Source of the DNA: JBOHER01 sp050701115 | Lineage (GTDB): Bacteria; Actinomycetota; Actinomycetes; Mycobacteriales; Pseudonocardiaceae | Assembly (NCBI GenBank): GCA_050701115.1 | Contig: JBOHER010000227.1 | Span: 1 to 7,478 of the forward strand | Reading direction: 5' to 3' | Length of the DNA stretch: 7,478 nucleotides | Shown here: piece after piece, positions 1 through 5,528 of the stretch | How the letters are laid out: each line of letters starts with the position of its first letter | How positions within the stretch are numbered: position 1 is the stretch's first letter | Program-made: the position numbers and the translations under genes | Notes under the pieces: generated by a model | Database searches by the model: none | Told to the model about the DNA's origin: nothing | What the model saw: the letters and a program-made list of their open reading frames with translations, nothing else

Positions 1-141
1 GTCGATCTCGTCGGCCCGCGCGGGCCGGGGCCGCAGCCGCCGCACCAGCCCAGCAGCGGCGCGCCGGTCCGCTTCGGCGTCGAGCCAGTCGAAGACATGC
101 TCGGCGGGTTCGGGGGGGCTGGCTGGACTTCCGGGATTCAC
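1..141 (-). CDS. bioF: 8-amino-7-oxononanoate synthase, N-terminal part (probable)
   Basis: This is an open minus-strand frame that runs off the left edge, with 47 codons visible from a GTG at 141-139. The start of the protein contains FDWLDAEADRRAAAGLVRRL followed by RPRPA. This resembles the opening of actinobacterial BioF (a WL-x-Ala-rich stretch, then AGL-RR-LRPRPA), which lies just before the PLP-enzyme core. BioF is a cytosolic PLP enzyme that condenses pimeloyl-ACP or pimeloyl-CoA with alanine in biotin synthesis. None of its catalytic residues are inside the window. The start is uncertain: an in-frame ATG lies 13 codons upstream at 180-178, and neither start has a clear Shine-Dalgarno. 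I prefer the GTG because the distance to the WL motif fits the family better. The gene is divergent from the deacetylase. The identity rests on a short N-terminal resemblance; another PLP aminotransferase-fold enzyme is possible. Confidence 0.55.
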   Translation of the reverse strand, partial: MNPGSPASPPEPAEHVFDWLDAEADRRAAAGLVRRLRPRPARADEID

Positions 142-180
142 GTTTGGCAGTGTCGCACCGAGGGTGGCGTGGGTCTCCAT

Positions 181-186
181 GGAGGT
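181..186 (+). promoter_or_regulatory. Ribosome binding site fixing the PIG-L gene start
   Basis: GGAGGT lies eight bases before the in-frame GTG at 195. The upstream TTG at 144 and the downstream ATG at 213 have no comparable site, so the GTG at 195 is the preferred start. The same bases lie just outside the alternative ATG of the divergent bioF frame. Confidence 0.7.
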
Positions 187-194
187 GGCTGGAC

Positions 195-917
195 GTGACG
201 CAGCTGGCATCGATGCCGACGGACTGGACGCGCGCGCTGGCGGTGGTCGCGCATCCCGACGATCTGGAATACGGCGGAACCGGCGCGATCGCCCGCTGGA
301 CCGATGAGGGTCGCACGGTCGCCTATCTTCTCGTCACGCGGGGCGAAGCGGGGATCGACAGCATGGATCCGGCCGAGGCGGGCCCGGTGCGGGAGGGTGA
401 GCAGATCGAGAGTGCCGCAATCGTGGGCGTCGACCAGGTGGAGTTTCTCGACTACCCGGATGGCGTCATCCAGCCTTCCCTCGCATTGCGGCGCGACATC
501 GCGGCCGCCATCCGCAAGTACCGGCCGGAGCTGGTGATTACCAACAACCATCGGGAGACCTGGCCCGGCGGCTACCTCAACATGGCAGATCACCGGGTGG
601 TGGGCGCAGCGACCCTGGACGCCGTACGCGACGCCGCCAACCGGTGGGTGTTCCGCGATCTGATCGACGAGGGACTCGAGCCGTGGAGCGGGGTGCGCTG
701 GGTGGCGGTACTCGCTTCGCCGCGGCAGACGCACGCCGTTGACATCACCGCGACGTTCGCGCGCTCGGTGGAGTCGCTGCAAGCGCACGCCGCCTACCTC
801 GCGGAGCTCTCCGGCGACATGGCCGACCCGGAGACGTTCCTGCGTCGCAACGCCGAAGCGACTGGCAAGAGCTTCAGCTGCGAACTGGCCTGCTCATTCG
901 AGCTGATCGCGATGTAG
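195..917 (+). CDS. PIG-L/LmbE family zinc-dependent deacetylase
   Basis: A 240-residue protein of the PIG-L superfamily, whose members hydrolyse N-acetyl groups from GlcNAc-type substrates (MshB, Mca, LmbE, PIG-L). Numbered from GTG 195, the zinc motif AHPDD is at residues 19-23 (His20 and Asp23 as ligands; Asp22 as the likely general base by analogy with MshB). The second His ligand is His133 in MADHRVVG, and VREGEQ near residue 65 is the usual helix before it. TRGEAG (48-53) and NNHRETWPGGYLNMADH are typical of the branch of small actinobacterial LmbE-like proteins. There is no signal peptide or membrane segment, so it is probably cytosolic. The start was chosen for GGAGGT at 181-186. The gene stands alone between divergent bioF and a convergent helicase gene, so context gives no substrate. 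It is not obviously MshB or Mca. The family call is firm; the substrate is unknown. Confidence 0.9.
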   Translation: MTQLASMPTDWTRALAVVAHPDDLEYGGTGAIARWTDEGRTVAYLLVTRGEAGIDSMDPAEAGPVREGEQIESAAIVGVDQVEFLDYPDGVIQPSLALRRDIAAAIRKYRPELVITNNHRETWPGGYLNMADHRVVGAATLDAVRDAANRWVFRDLIDEGLEPWSGVRWVAVLASPRQTHAVDITATFARSVESLQAHAAYLAELSGDMADPETFLRRNAEATGKSFSCELACSFELIAM

Positions 918-937
918 GGGGCGTGCATCAGCGGGTG

Positions 938-1014
938 CTGAAAGACGCTTTGGGCGCGTTCAGTGTTGCGAAAGGCGCTTTCAGTACATCTGATGCACTG
1001 AAAGCGTCTTTCAG
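938..1014. repeat. Cluster of CTGAAAG/CTTTCAG inverted repeats; possible bidirectional terminator
   Basis: This lies between the convergent deacetylase and helicase genes. CTGAAAGACGCTTT (938-951) is the exact reverse complement of AAAGCGTCTTTCAG (1001-1014). Bases 970-990 and 992-1012 form a 21-base inverted repeat with 19 matches around a single central base. Smaller hairpins nest inside: CTGAAAG-CGT-CTTTCAG (998-1014) and GAAAG-GCG-CTTTC (970-982). The near-identical strings TTCAGTGTTGCG (959-970) and TTCAGCGTTGCG (1010-1021) show that a unit was repeated. The position suits a two-way transcription stop, but there is no T-run, so an intrinsic terminator is only inferred. It may equally be one copy of a dispersed intergenic palindromic element. 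Confidence 0.7.
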
Positions 1015-1029
1015 CGTTGCGCCGAAACC

Positions 1030-1064
1030 GGGTCAGTCGCGCACCTCGGGTCAGTCGCGCACCT
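1030..1064. repeat. 18-base-period tandem duplication across the helicase stop codon
   Basis: GGGTCAGTCGCGCACCT occurs at 1030-1046 and again, exactly, at 1048-1064. The period is 18 bases, or six codons. On the minus strand the inner copy encodes the last residues VRD and the TGA stop (1053-1051) of the helicase. The outer copy repeats VRD and a second in-frame TGA (1035-1033) after the sense codons for Pro and Glu. Confidence 0.9.
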
Positions 1065-2661
1065 TGTTGGCACGGAAACCACGTCCGCCGCGCCGGTCCT
1101 GCGCGCCGTGTACGCCGCGGAACCCGCCGTCGCGTCGGCCCTGACCGCCGCGACGATCATGGCCGGCGCGGGCGCCGTAGCTGCCCCTGCCGCCGTGCTC
1201 ATCGCGGCCGTCGCGCCCTTCACGCTCGCGGCTCTCGAAGCGGGAACCGCGCGCCCGGGCGTCGCCGCCGCGGTACGCCTTCCCGGACCCGCCACGTGCG
1301 CCACGGTCGTTGAACGACCTGCTGCCGGCCTGCGGCTCCCGCAGCGGCTCGCCGCTGGGAATGCGCGCACCGGTGATCCGGGCCATCTCGGCGTCACCGG
1401 GGCGGACCTCGGCGGTCTTCGGCTGCACGCCTGCCCGCTCGGTCATCCGCCGCACCGTGCGCCGCTGATCGGGGGTGATCAGGGTGACCACCGTGCCGGA
1501 AGCGCCGGCCCGCGCCGTGCGGCCCGCCCGGTGCAGGTAGTCCTTCGAGTCGGCCGGCGGGTCGATGTGCAGCACCAGGCTCACGTCATCGACGTGGATG
1601 CCCCGCGCGGCAACGTCGGTGGCAACCAGCGCCGTGGCCCTGCCATCCTTGAAGTCCGCCAGCACGCGGTTACGCTGGCCCTGCGTCTTGCCGCCGTGCA
1701 AAGCCACCGCCGCGACGCCCGCGCCGCGCATCTGCTGCGCAACCCGGTCGGCGTGATGCTTGGTGCGCACGAACATGATCGTGCGACCCTCGCGCGCGGC
1801 GATCTCCGTGGCAACGGACTGCTTGTCGCGCGCGGACACGGTGAACACGTGGTGCTCCATCGTGGTCACGCTCGCCGTGGCCGGGGCAACCGAGTGCTCG
1901 ACCGGATCGACCATGTACTCGCGCACCAGCGTCCCGACGGCACCGTCCAGCGTCGCGGAGAACAGCATGCGCTGGCCGGTCTTCGGGGTCAGGTCGAGAA
2001 TCTCGCGGACCTGGGGCAGGAAGCCCATGTCGGCCATCTGGTCGGCTTCGTCCAGTGCCACGAACCCGACGTCGGAAAGCACGCAGGTACCCTGGCGCAC
2101 GTGGTCGGACAGCCGCCCCGGAGTAGCGATGAGCAGGTCGACACCCCGGGCCAGCGCGTCTGTCTGGCGGGGGAACGACATCCCACCGACCACGGTCCGG
2201 CACCACAGGCCAGCGGCCTTGGCCAGCGGGGTCAGCGCATCGGCCACCTGCATGGCGAGTTCGCGGGTCGGCACGAGCACCAGCGCGCGAGGACGCTTCG
2301 GGCGCGCCTTGCCGCCGTCGAGGCGAACCAGCAGCGCGAGGCCGAAGGCCAGCGTCTTGCCGGAGCCCGTCTGCGCCCTGCCTAGCACGTCGCGGCCGGC
2401 GAGCGCGTCGGGCAGGGTCGCGGCCTGGATCGGGAACGGTGTGTCGATGCCCGCCTCGCGCAGTCCGTTGAGCAGCTTGGCCGGCAGACCGAGATCGGCG
2501 AACGAGGTGTTGTACTTGACGGCCTTCGCAGTCGCCGCACGGCTGGCCTCGGTAGCGGCGGTGCGGGCTTCGGGGGAGAAACGTCCCTTGCTGGTGTCGC
2601 GGTGGCGCGGCTTGCGGTTGCCGGGCGCAGCAGATCGCGCCGGTTCAAACGTGATGGTCAC
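1051..2661 (-). CDS. DEAD-box ATP-dependent RNA helicase (RhlE-like)
   Basis: A 536-residue superfamily 2 RNA helicase that unwinds or remodels RNA using ATP in the cytosol (ribosome assembly, mRNA decay or cold adaptation in relatives). Motifs in order: Q motif (Phe54, PFPIQ 75-79), motif I AQTGSGKT (96-103), Ia PTREL (131-135), GG (159-160), Ib TPGR (180-183), II DEAD (204-207), III SAT (235-237), QGQR (327-330), V around TDVAARGIHV (348-357) and VI HRAGRTARAG (377-386). All catalytic residues are present. A basic, disordered N-terminal segment of about 50 residues precedes the core. From about residue 444 to the end the protein is an Arg/Gly/Asp-rich RGG-type tail, which commonly binds RNA. 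The start is GTG, with GAAAGG on the minus strand (2672-2667) five bases upstream. It is monocistronic and convergent with the deacetylase gene. The exact paralogue (RhlE, DeaD or other) cannot be fixed by eye. Confidence 0.93.
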   Translation of the reverse strand: MTITFEPARSAAPGNRKPRHRDTSKGRFSPEARTAATEASRAATAKAVKYNTSFADLGLPAKLLNGLREAGIDTPFPIQAATLPDALAGRDVLGRAQTGSGKTLAFGLALLVRLDGGKARPKRPRALVLVPTRELAMQVADALTPLAKAAGLWCRTVVGGMSFPRQTDALARGVDLLIATPGRLSDHVRQGTCVLSDVGFVALDEADQMADMGFLPQVREILDLTPKTGQRMLFSATLDGAVGTLVREYMVDPVEHSVAPATASVTTMEHHVFTVSARDKQSVATEIAAREGRTIMFVRTKHHADRVAQQMRGAGVAAVALHGGKTQGQRNRVLADFKDGRATALVATDVAARGIHVDDVSLVLHIDPPADSKDYLHRAGRTARAGASGTVVTLITPDQRRTVRRMTERAGVQPKTAEVRPGDAEMARITGARIPSGEPLREPQAGSRSFNDRGARGGSGKAYRGGDARARGSRFESREREGRDGRDEHGGRGSYGARAGHDRRGGQGRRDGGFRGVHGAQDRRGGRGFRANKVRD

Positions 2662-3356
2662 GGGTGCCTTTCAGTGTCCGTTAGGAACGCGCGAGCGCGC
2701 AGACGGGCCTGTCGACCCGGCTCCGCGTTCGAGAGGCCTTTGGTGAGGGCGTGTTCGCCACTCGCCTCGGCCGCCTGCTTCGCGTTTCGTATGCCCTTGC
2801 GGGCGTGGTACGTCGCATGCAGGCCCGGACTATCCGCAGGGCGCGGAGCAGTGGCACCGAACTTCGGTGGGCTGGTACAGGGACGAACCCGACGCCCAAT
2901 CCCGCTGGGGGATGAGGTGCGTCGTCATGGATGAAGCATCTGCGCTGCTTCGGTGTTGTCCGAACTTCGCAGTCCGCACCACTGGAGCGCTGTTGAAACT
3001 CTACCTGACCGTCGGTGGGCTTCTGACCTCGGTGGCTGTGACTGTCAACGCATCCCGGAAATCGTGAGCGTGGTCACCGCGGCTCATTCCTGCGGCGGCC
3101 CATTGCTCGGCGATCAGATTGCGGCCGAACGCCGTCCTGTCGCCATCGCCCGCATCGGCGCATCCGGCGTCCTTCGAGGTAGCCCGCGCGTCGCGGTGGA
3201 ACAGCCGGTGTTCGTTGCCGCGGTACCGCTTCGTGGCGAGCAGACAATGCGTGCCGTGCTGTGGAGATTGTTGTTGCCCTGGCCGGGTGTGTACAACGGA
3301 TTTTCCGCTGGGACGATCATGGCAACCTGGGAGGGAGCAGAGCAGGAGGGAATCGC
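2662..3356. other. Intergenic region of about 700 bases between divergent helicase and oxidase genes
   Basis: No gene, tRNA or known riboswitch is recognisable here. It must hold the promoters of both flanking genes, and the helicase may have a long 5' leader. Short hairpins occur: GCGCG-AG-CGCGC at 2689-2700, and GAAGCA/TGCTTC arms at 2933-2938 and 2946-2951. Two weak open frames were considered. The first, 2927-3067 (plus, 46 codons), starts with ATG, has GAGGTG at 2914-2919 and encodes a mildly hydrophobic segment. The second, 3064-3387 (plus, 107 codons), starts with a GTG that overlaps the first frame's TGA and runs 31 bases into the oxidase gene. Neither resembles a family I know, and the codon bias is weaker than in the confident genes, so I do not call them. 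The oxidase RBS AGGAGG is at 3344-3349. Confidence 0.5.
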
Positions 3357-4268
3357 ATGCGGATCACGGTGGTCGGTGGTGGTGTGATCGGACTGAGCTG
3401 CGCGCTCCGATTGGCACAGCGGGGGCACGAGGTGACGGTGCTCAGCGCTGATGCGCTCGCCGACACCACGTCGGTCGTGGCGGGCGGATTGATCTACCCG
3501 CGTCATGCCGAACCCGTCGAGCGTTGTGCCCGGTGGACGGAGGTCAGTGTCCGAGTGTTCCGGGAATTGTCCGGACGCGCAGGAACCGCCGTGCGAACTT
3601 TGCCGGGCCGGTTGCTGCGGCGAGTGGAGCGGCCAGTGCCACCGTGGTCGGCCGCGGTCGGCGGCATGGTGCGGGACAACGCGCTGCCCGCGCCCTGGTT
3701 CGACGCATTGACGTTCACCTCGCCGCTGGTGGACACGCCTCGGTATCTTGGCTGGCTGGCGGCCGAGGCCTCCGGTGCGGGCGTTCGCGTGGAGCGCAGG
3801 CGAGTGCGGGATCTTCGCGAGCTCCTGCCGGGCTCGGATCTTGTGGTGAACGCCGCGGGCCTCGGTGCAGGGCGGCTCGCCGGTGACGACTCGGTGCTGC
3901 CCGCGCGCGGTCAGGTCGTGCACGTCGCCGATCCGGGCCTCACCGAGTGGGTGGTGGACGAGGACGACTTCAGCTATGTCCTCCCGCATGGAAACCACGT
4001 CGTCTGCGGCGGAATCGAAGAGCTGGGGAGCGCCAATCTGCAGCCGGACGCGGCGACCACCGCCGACATCCTTCGCCGTTGCCATCTGCTCGTGCCCGCG
4101 ATCGCCGGTGCTGAGGTGCTGGGCGTCAAGGTCGGCCTTCGTCCACATCGGCCTGAGGTCCGGCTGGAACGGGTCGGCGACATCATCCACTGCTATGGGC
4201 ACGGCGGCGTTGGCATCACGCTGTCGTGGGGCTGTGCCGACGAGGTGGCCGAACTGACGGAGAGCTGA
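3357..4268 (+). CDS. D-amino-acid oxidase-type FAD-dependent oxidoreductase
   Basis: A 303-residue flavoprotein of the DAO family, expected to oxidise a neutral or basic D-amino acid to the imino acid, releasing H2O2 and, after hydrolysis, ammonia. The N-terminus is a Rossmann FAD site (VVGGGVIGLSCALRLAQRG, from residue 5), followed by TTSVVAGGLIYPR (37-49) as in DAAO. The C-terminal half carries the DAAO signatures. DFSYVLP contains Tyr207, which aligns with Tyr228 of the pig enzyme. GLRPHRPEVRLER contains Arg262, which aligns with Arg283, the carboxylate-binding residue. CYGHGGVGITLSWGCADEV (279-297) is the closing FAD loop. The start is ATG 3357 because AGGAGG ends seven bases upstream; a longer frame from 3261 lacks an RBS. 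The protein is slightly shorter than eukaryotic DAAO and has no obvious C-terminal peroxisomal-type tail. It ends seven bases from the convergent yaaA stop. The substrate is unproven; D-aspartate oxidase or a related amine oxidase are alternatives. Confidence 0.88.
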   Translation: MRITVVGGGVIGLSCALRLAQRGHEVTVLSADALADTTSVVAGGLIYPRHAEPVERCARWTEVSVRVFRELSGRAGTAVRTLPGRLLRRVERPVPPWSAAVGGMVRDNALPAPWFDALTFTSPLVDTPRYLGWLAAEASGAGVRVERRRVRDLRELLPGSDLVVNAAGLGAGRLAGDDSVLPARGQVVHVADPGLTEWVVDEDDFSYVLPHGNHVVCGGIEELGSANLQPDAATTADILRRCHLLVPAIAGAEVLGVKVGLRPHRPEVRLERVGDIIHCYGHGGVGITLSWGCADEVAELTES

Positions 4269-4275
4269 CTGCCGG

Positions 4276-5016
4276 TTACCCGGTTAGTAGCACGAGCTCG
4301 TGCGGTCCGGTCTGCTCGACCTTGAAGCCCGCAGCCACCGCGATCTGAAACAGTTCGTCTACAGTGGATGGTTCACGCCTTGCGCGCGCGAGCGCGGCCG
4401 CCAGCCTGCCCTTGTAGGCCTTGTTGTGGTGGCTGACCGTCTTGCGCCTGCCGGCGGCGTCCTCGGTGACTACCCGCACGGTGACCGCGTCCGGGGTCTT
4501 GGCCAGTGCGGCGTAGGTTCCGGACCGGAGATCGACCAACAGACCGTAGACATCGGCAAGGGCGGGTTCGAGCACGGGTCGCCACACTCCGCGCAACGTG
4601 CCGAGACCGGGCAATGCGGTCCCTCCGGAGAGCCGGTATCCGGGGATCGGGTCCCCGGCCCGCACGACCCCGAACAGGGCCGAGGCGACAGCCAGCCGCT
4701 TGTGAGCTCGTGCGAGTTCGGCCCGGGTGAAATCGTCCACGTCGAGTGCGTCGTAGAGCACCCCGGCATAGCGCAGAAGCGCGGGCATGGTGGGCGCGTT
4801 CAGCAGAGCGGCGTTTCGTGCGACCTCGTCCGACTGGCGTTCCGAGAGCCCGAGTGCGTGCAGGCTGGCAGGCACATCAGCGGCCAGCCGCACCAGAGCA
4901 CCGACAAGGGACCGCCGAGTGGCGTTCAGCCGCGGGAAGGACAGCGCGTCCAGGTCGAGCGGGGCACCGTCGCCACCGGCGGCCTTGGTCTCGGACGGGG
5001 GGAGCAAAATCAACAC
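4276..5016 (-). CDS. yaaA: Peroxide stress protein YaaA (UPF0246/DUF328)
   Basis: A 246-residue protein with full-length YaaA features. It opens with MLILLPPSETKAAGG; then come LYDALD (88-92 region), ASALFGVVRAGDPIPGYRLSG (about 111-131), VYGLLVDLRSGTYAAL (156-171) and SHHNKAYKGRLAAAL (195-209), and it ends near the usual C-terminus. In E. coli YaaA limits intracellular free iron and so damage during H2O2 stress, and the family fold binds DNA in vitro. The molecular activity in actinobacteria is not established. It starts at GTG 5016 with no Shine-Dalgarno. A TAGTCT hexamer seven bases upstream suggests leaderless transcription, but the gene also sits 15 bases behind the arsI reading frame on the same strand, so read-through from the ars promoter is plausible. 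The neighbouring oxidase would make H2O2, but it is convergent and not co-transcribed. Confidence 0.93.
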   Translation of the reverse strand: MLILLPPSETKAAGGDGAPLDLDALSFPRLNATRRSLVGALVRLAADVPASLHALGLSERQSDEVARNAALLNAPTMPALLRYAGVLYDALDVDDFTRAELARAHKRLAVASALFGVVRAGDPIPGYRLSGGTALPGLGTLRGVWRPVLEPALADVYGLLVDLRSGTYAALAKTPDAVTVRVVTEDAAGRRKTVSHHNKAYKGRLAAALARARREPSTVDELFQIAVAAGFKVEQTGPHELVLLTG

Positions 5017-5023
5017 GCGGAGC

Positions 5024-5029
5024 AGACTA
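5024..5029 (-). promoter_or_regulatory. Possible -10 element for leaderless yaaA transcript
   Basis: On the minus strand TAGTCT fits the actinobacterial TAnnnT -10 pattern and is followed by seven bases and then the yaaA GTG. That spacing would put the transcript start on the start codon, which fits the missing ribosome binding site. No good -35 is visible at 17-18 bases, and the site lies just beyond the arsI stop. This is a weak call. Confidence 0.3.
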
Positions 5030-5031
5030 GA

Positions 5032-5444
5032 TCAGGTGCACCTTTGCGACGTCGACTCGGGCTGCGTGCCGAAGTTTTGCGAGTCGCCCTTGACGGTGTA
5101 GACCTCCCACGGTTCCTGGCCGGGACGTGCACCCACACCTTGTCCTGCAGCGCGTAGCAGCAGGTGGTGCCGCTCTCGGCGAGTGTCGTGAGCCCCTCGC
5201 CGATCAGCCGCGTGCTGGCGGCGTCGACCTGCTCGGTGGTCTCAACCTCGACGCCGAGGTGATCGAGGGCGGTGTCCTGTCCCGGCCTGCCCTCGAGCAG
5301 CACCAGCTTCAGCGGCGGCTCGGCTATGGCGAAGCTGGCATAGCCAGGCCGCAGTTTCGCCGGTTCGGTGTCGAACAGCTTGCGGTAGAAGTCGATCGAG
5401 GCTTCCAGATCCCCAACCCGCAGGGCGAGCTGAACGCGAGACAT
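5032..5444 (-). pseudogene. arsI: ArsI/CadI-type C-As lyase (glyoxalase fold), frameshifted near the 3' end
   Basis: ArsI is an Fe(II)-dependent vicinal-oxygen-chelate lyase that cleaves the C-As bond of trivalent organoarsenicals; mycobacterial CadI is its close relative. The start is clear: MSRVQLALRVGDLEASIDFY, then RPGYASFAIAEPPLKLVLLEG, DHLGVEVE (61-68), GTTCCYALQDKVWV (92-105). The metal ligands Gln5 and His62 and the As-binding pair Cys95-Cys96 are present. After WVHVP (104-108) the open frame turns into unrelated Arg/Ser-rich sequence and stops at 5010, inside yaaA. The -1 frame instead continues GQEPWEVYTVKGDSQNFGTQ and ends with TGA at 5032, exactly like CadI. One extra base, for example a fourth G in the GGG at 5122-5124, gives a normal 137-residue protein with the third ligand, Glu114. 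ATG 5444 has AAGGAGG seven bases upstream. Whether this is a true mutation or an undercalled homopolymer cannot be told here. Confidence 0.85.
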
Positions 5445-5461
5445 TGCCCGTCCTCCTTGAA

Positions 5462-5475
5462 TAGATGCTCATCTA
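5462..5475. promoter_or_regulatory. Candidate ArsR operator 2, in the arsI leader
   Basis: TAGATG-CT-CATCTA is a perfect 6+6 inverted repeat with a two-base spacer. It lies downstream of the predicted arsI transcript start and just before the arsI ribosome binding site (5451-5457). A repressor bound here could block elongation, or could cover the RBS region on the DNA. It has the same geometry as the 5498-5511 palindrome but different half-site bases, so common recognition by ArsR is inferred. Confidence 0.45.
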
Positions 5476-5490
5476 ATTAGTGTGCGACTT

Positions 5491-5519
5491 AGATTGCTCT
5501 CTACATAGAGATCTGTCAA
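5491..5519 (-). promoter_or_regulatory. arsI promoter, TTGACA-N17-CAATCT
   Basis: On the minus strand a perfect TTGACA -35 (5519-5514) is followed by a 17-base spacer and CAATCT (5496-5491), which keeps the A2 and T6 of the -10 consensus. The predicted transcript start is near 5484, giving a leader of about 40 bases that contains an inverted repeat and the AAGGAGG site. The region is strikingly AT-rich relative to its surroundings. Confidence 0.55.
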
Positions 5520-5522
5520 GAT
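5494..5522 (+). promoter_or_regulatory. arsR promoter, TTGCTC-N17-CAAGAT (leaderless)
   Basis: TTGCTC (5494-5499), 17 bases, then CAAGAT (5517-5522), with six bases to the arsR ATG at 5529. That puts the expected transcript start at the ATG. This agrees with the absence of any Shine-Dalgarno before arsR. Its -35 overlaps the arsI -10, and its -10 overlaps the arsI -35. Confidence 0.45.
5498..5511. promoter_or_regulatory. Candidate ArsR operator 1, inside both divergent promoters
   Basis: TCTCTA-CA-TAGAGA is a perfect 6+6 inverted repeat with a two-base spacer. It sits in the spacer between the -35 and -10 of both the arsI and arsR promoters. A dimeric ArsR bound here would exclude RNA polymerase from both strands at once, which is the usual ArsR/SmtB mode. 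The assignment to ArsR is inferred from position and symmetry. Confidence 0.55.
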
Positions 5523-5528
5523 AGACGC

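Noticed and set aside
938..1064. CRISPR-like array
   Set aside because: The repeats are inverted and nested, unequal in spacing, and too few; there are no unique spacers of constant length and no cas genes.
1108..2746. Long plus-strand open frames opposite the helicase (1108-2385 and 1760-2746)
   Set aside because: They are antisense to a protein with every DEAD-box motif; their translations are low-complexity Ala/Arg/Gly sequence without motifs.
3261..3356. Upstream start for the oxidase at 3261
   Set aside because: The extra residues precede a textbook FAD-binding N-terminus, and AGGAGG at 3344-3349 points to ATG 3357.
2662..3356. tRNA gene or TPP-type riboswitch ahead of the flavoenzyme
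   Set aside because: No cloverleaf with a proper T-arm and no thi-box signature could be found; the enzyme looks like DAAO rather than ThiO.
3064..3387. Small plus-strand ORF running into the oxidase gene
   Set aside because: No recognisable domain, no RBS, and its end overlaps the oxidase start; kept only as a remark on the intergenic region.
3114..4202. Long minus-strand open frame (362 codons) opposite the oxidase gene
   Set aside because: It is antisense to a clear DAAO-type protein, shows no family signature, and is explained by the third-position G/C bias of the real gene.
4300..5157. Plus-strand 285-codon frame opposite yaaA and arsI
   Set aside because: It mirrors two recognised genes on the other strand and has no family resemblance.
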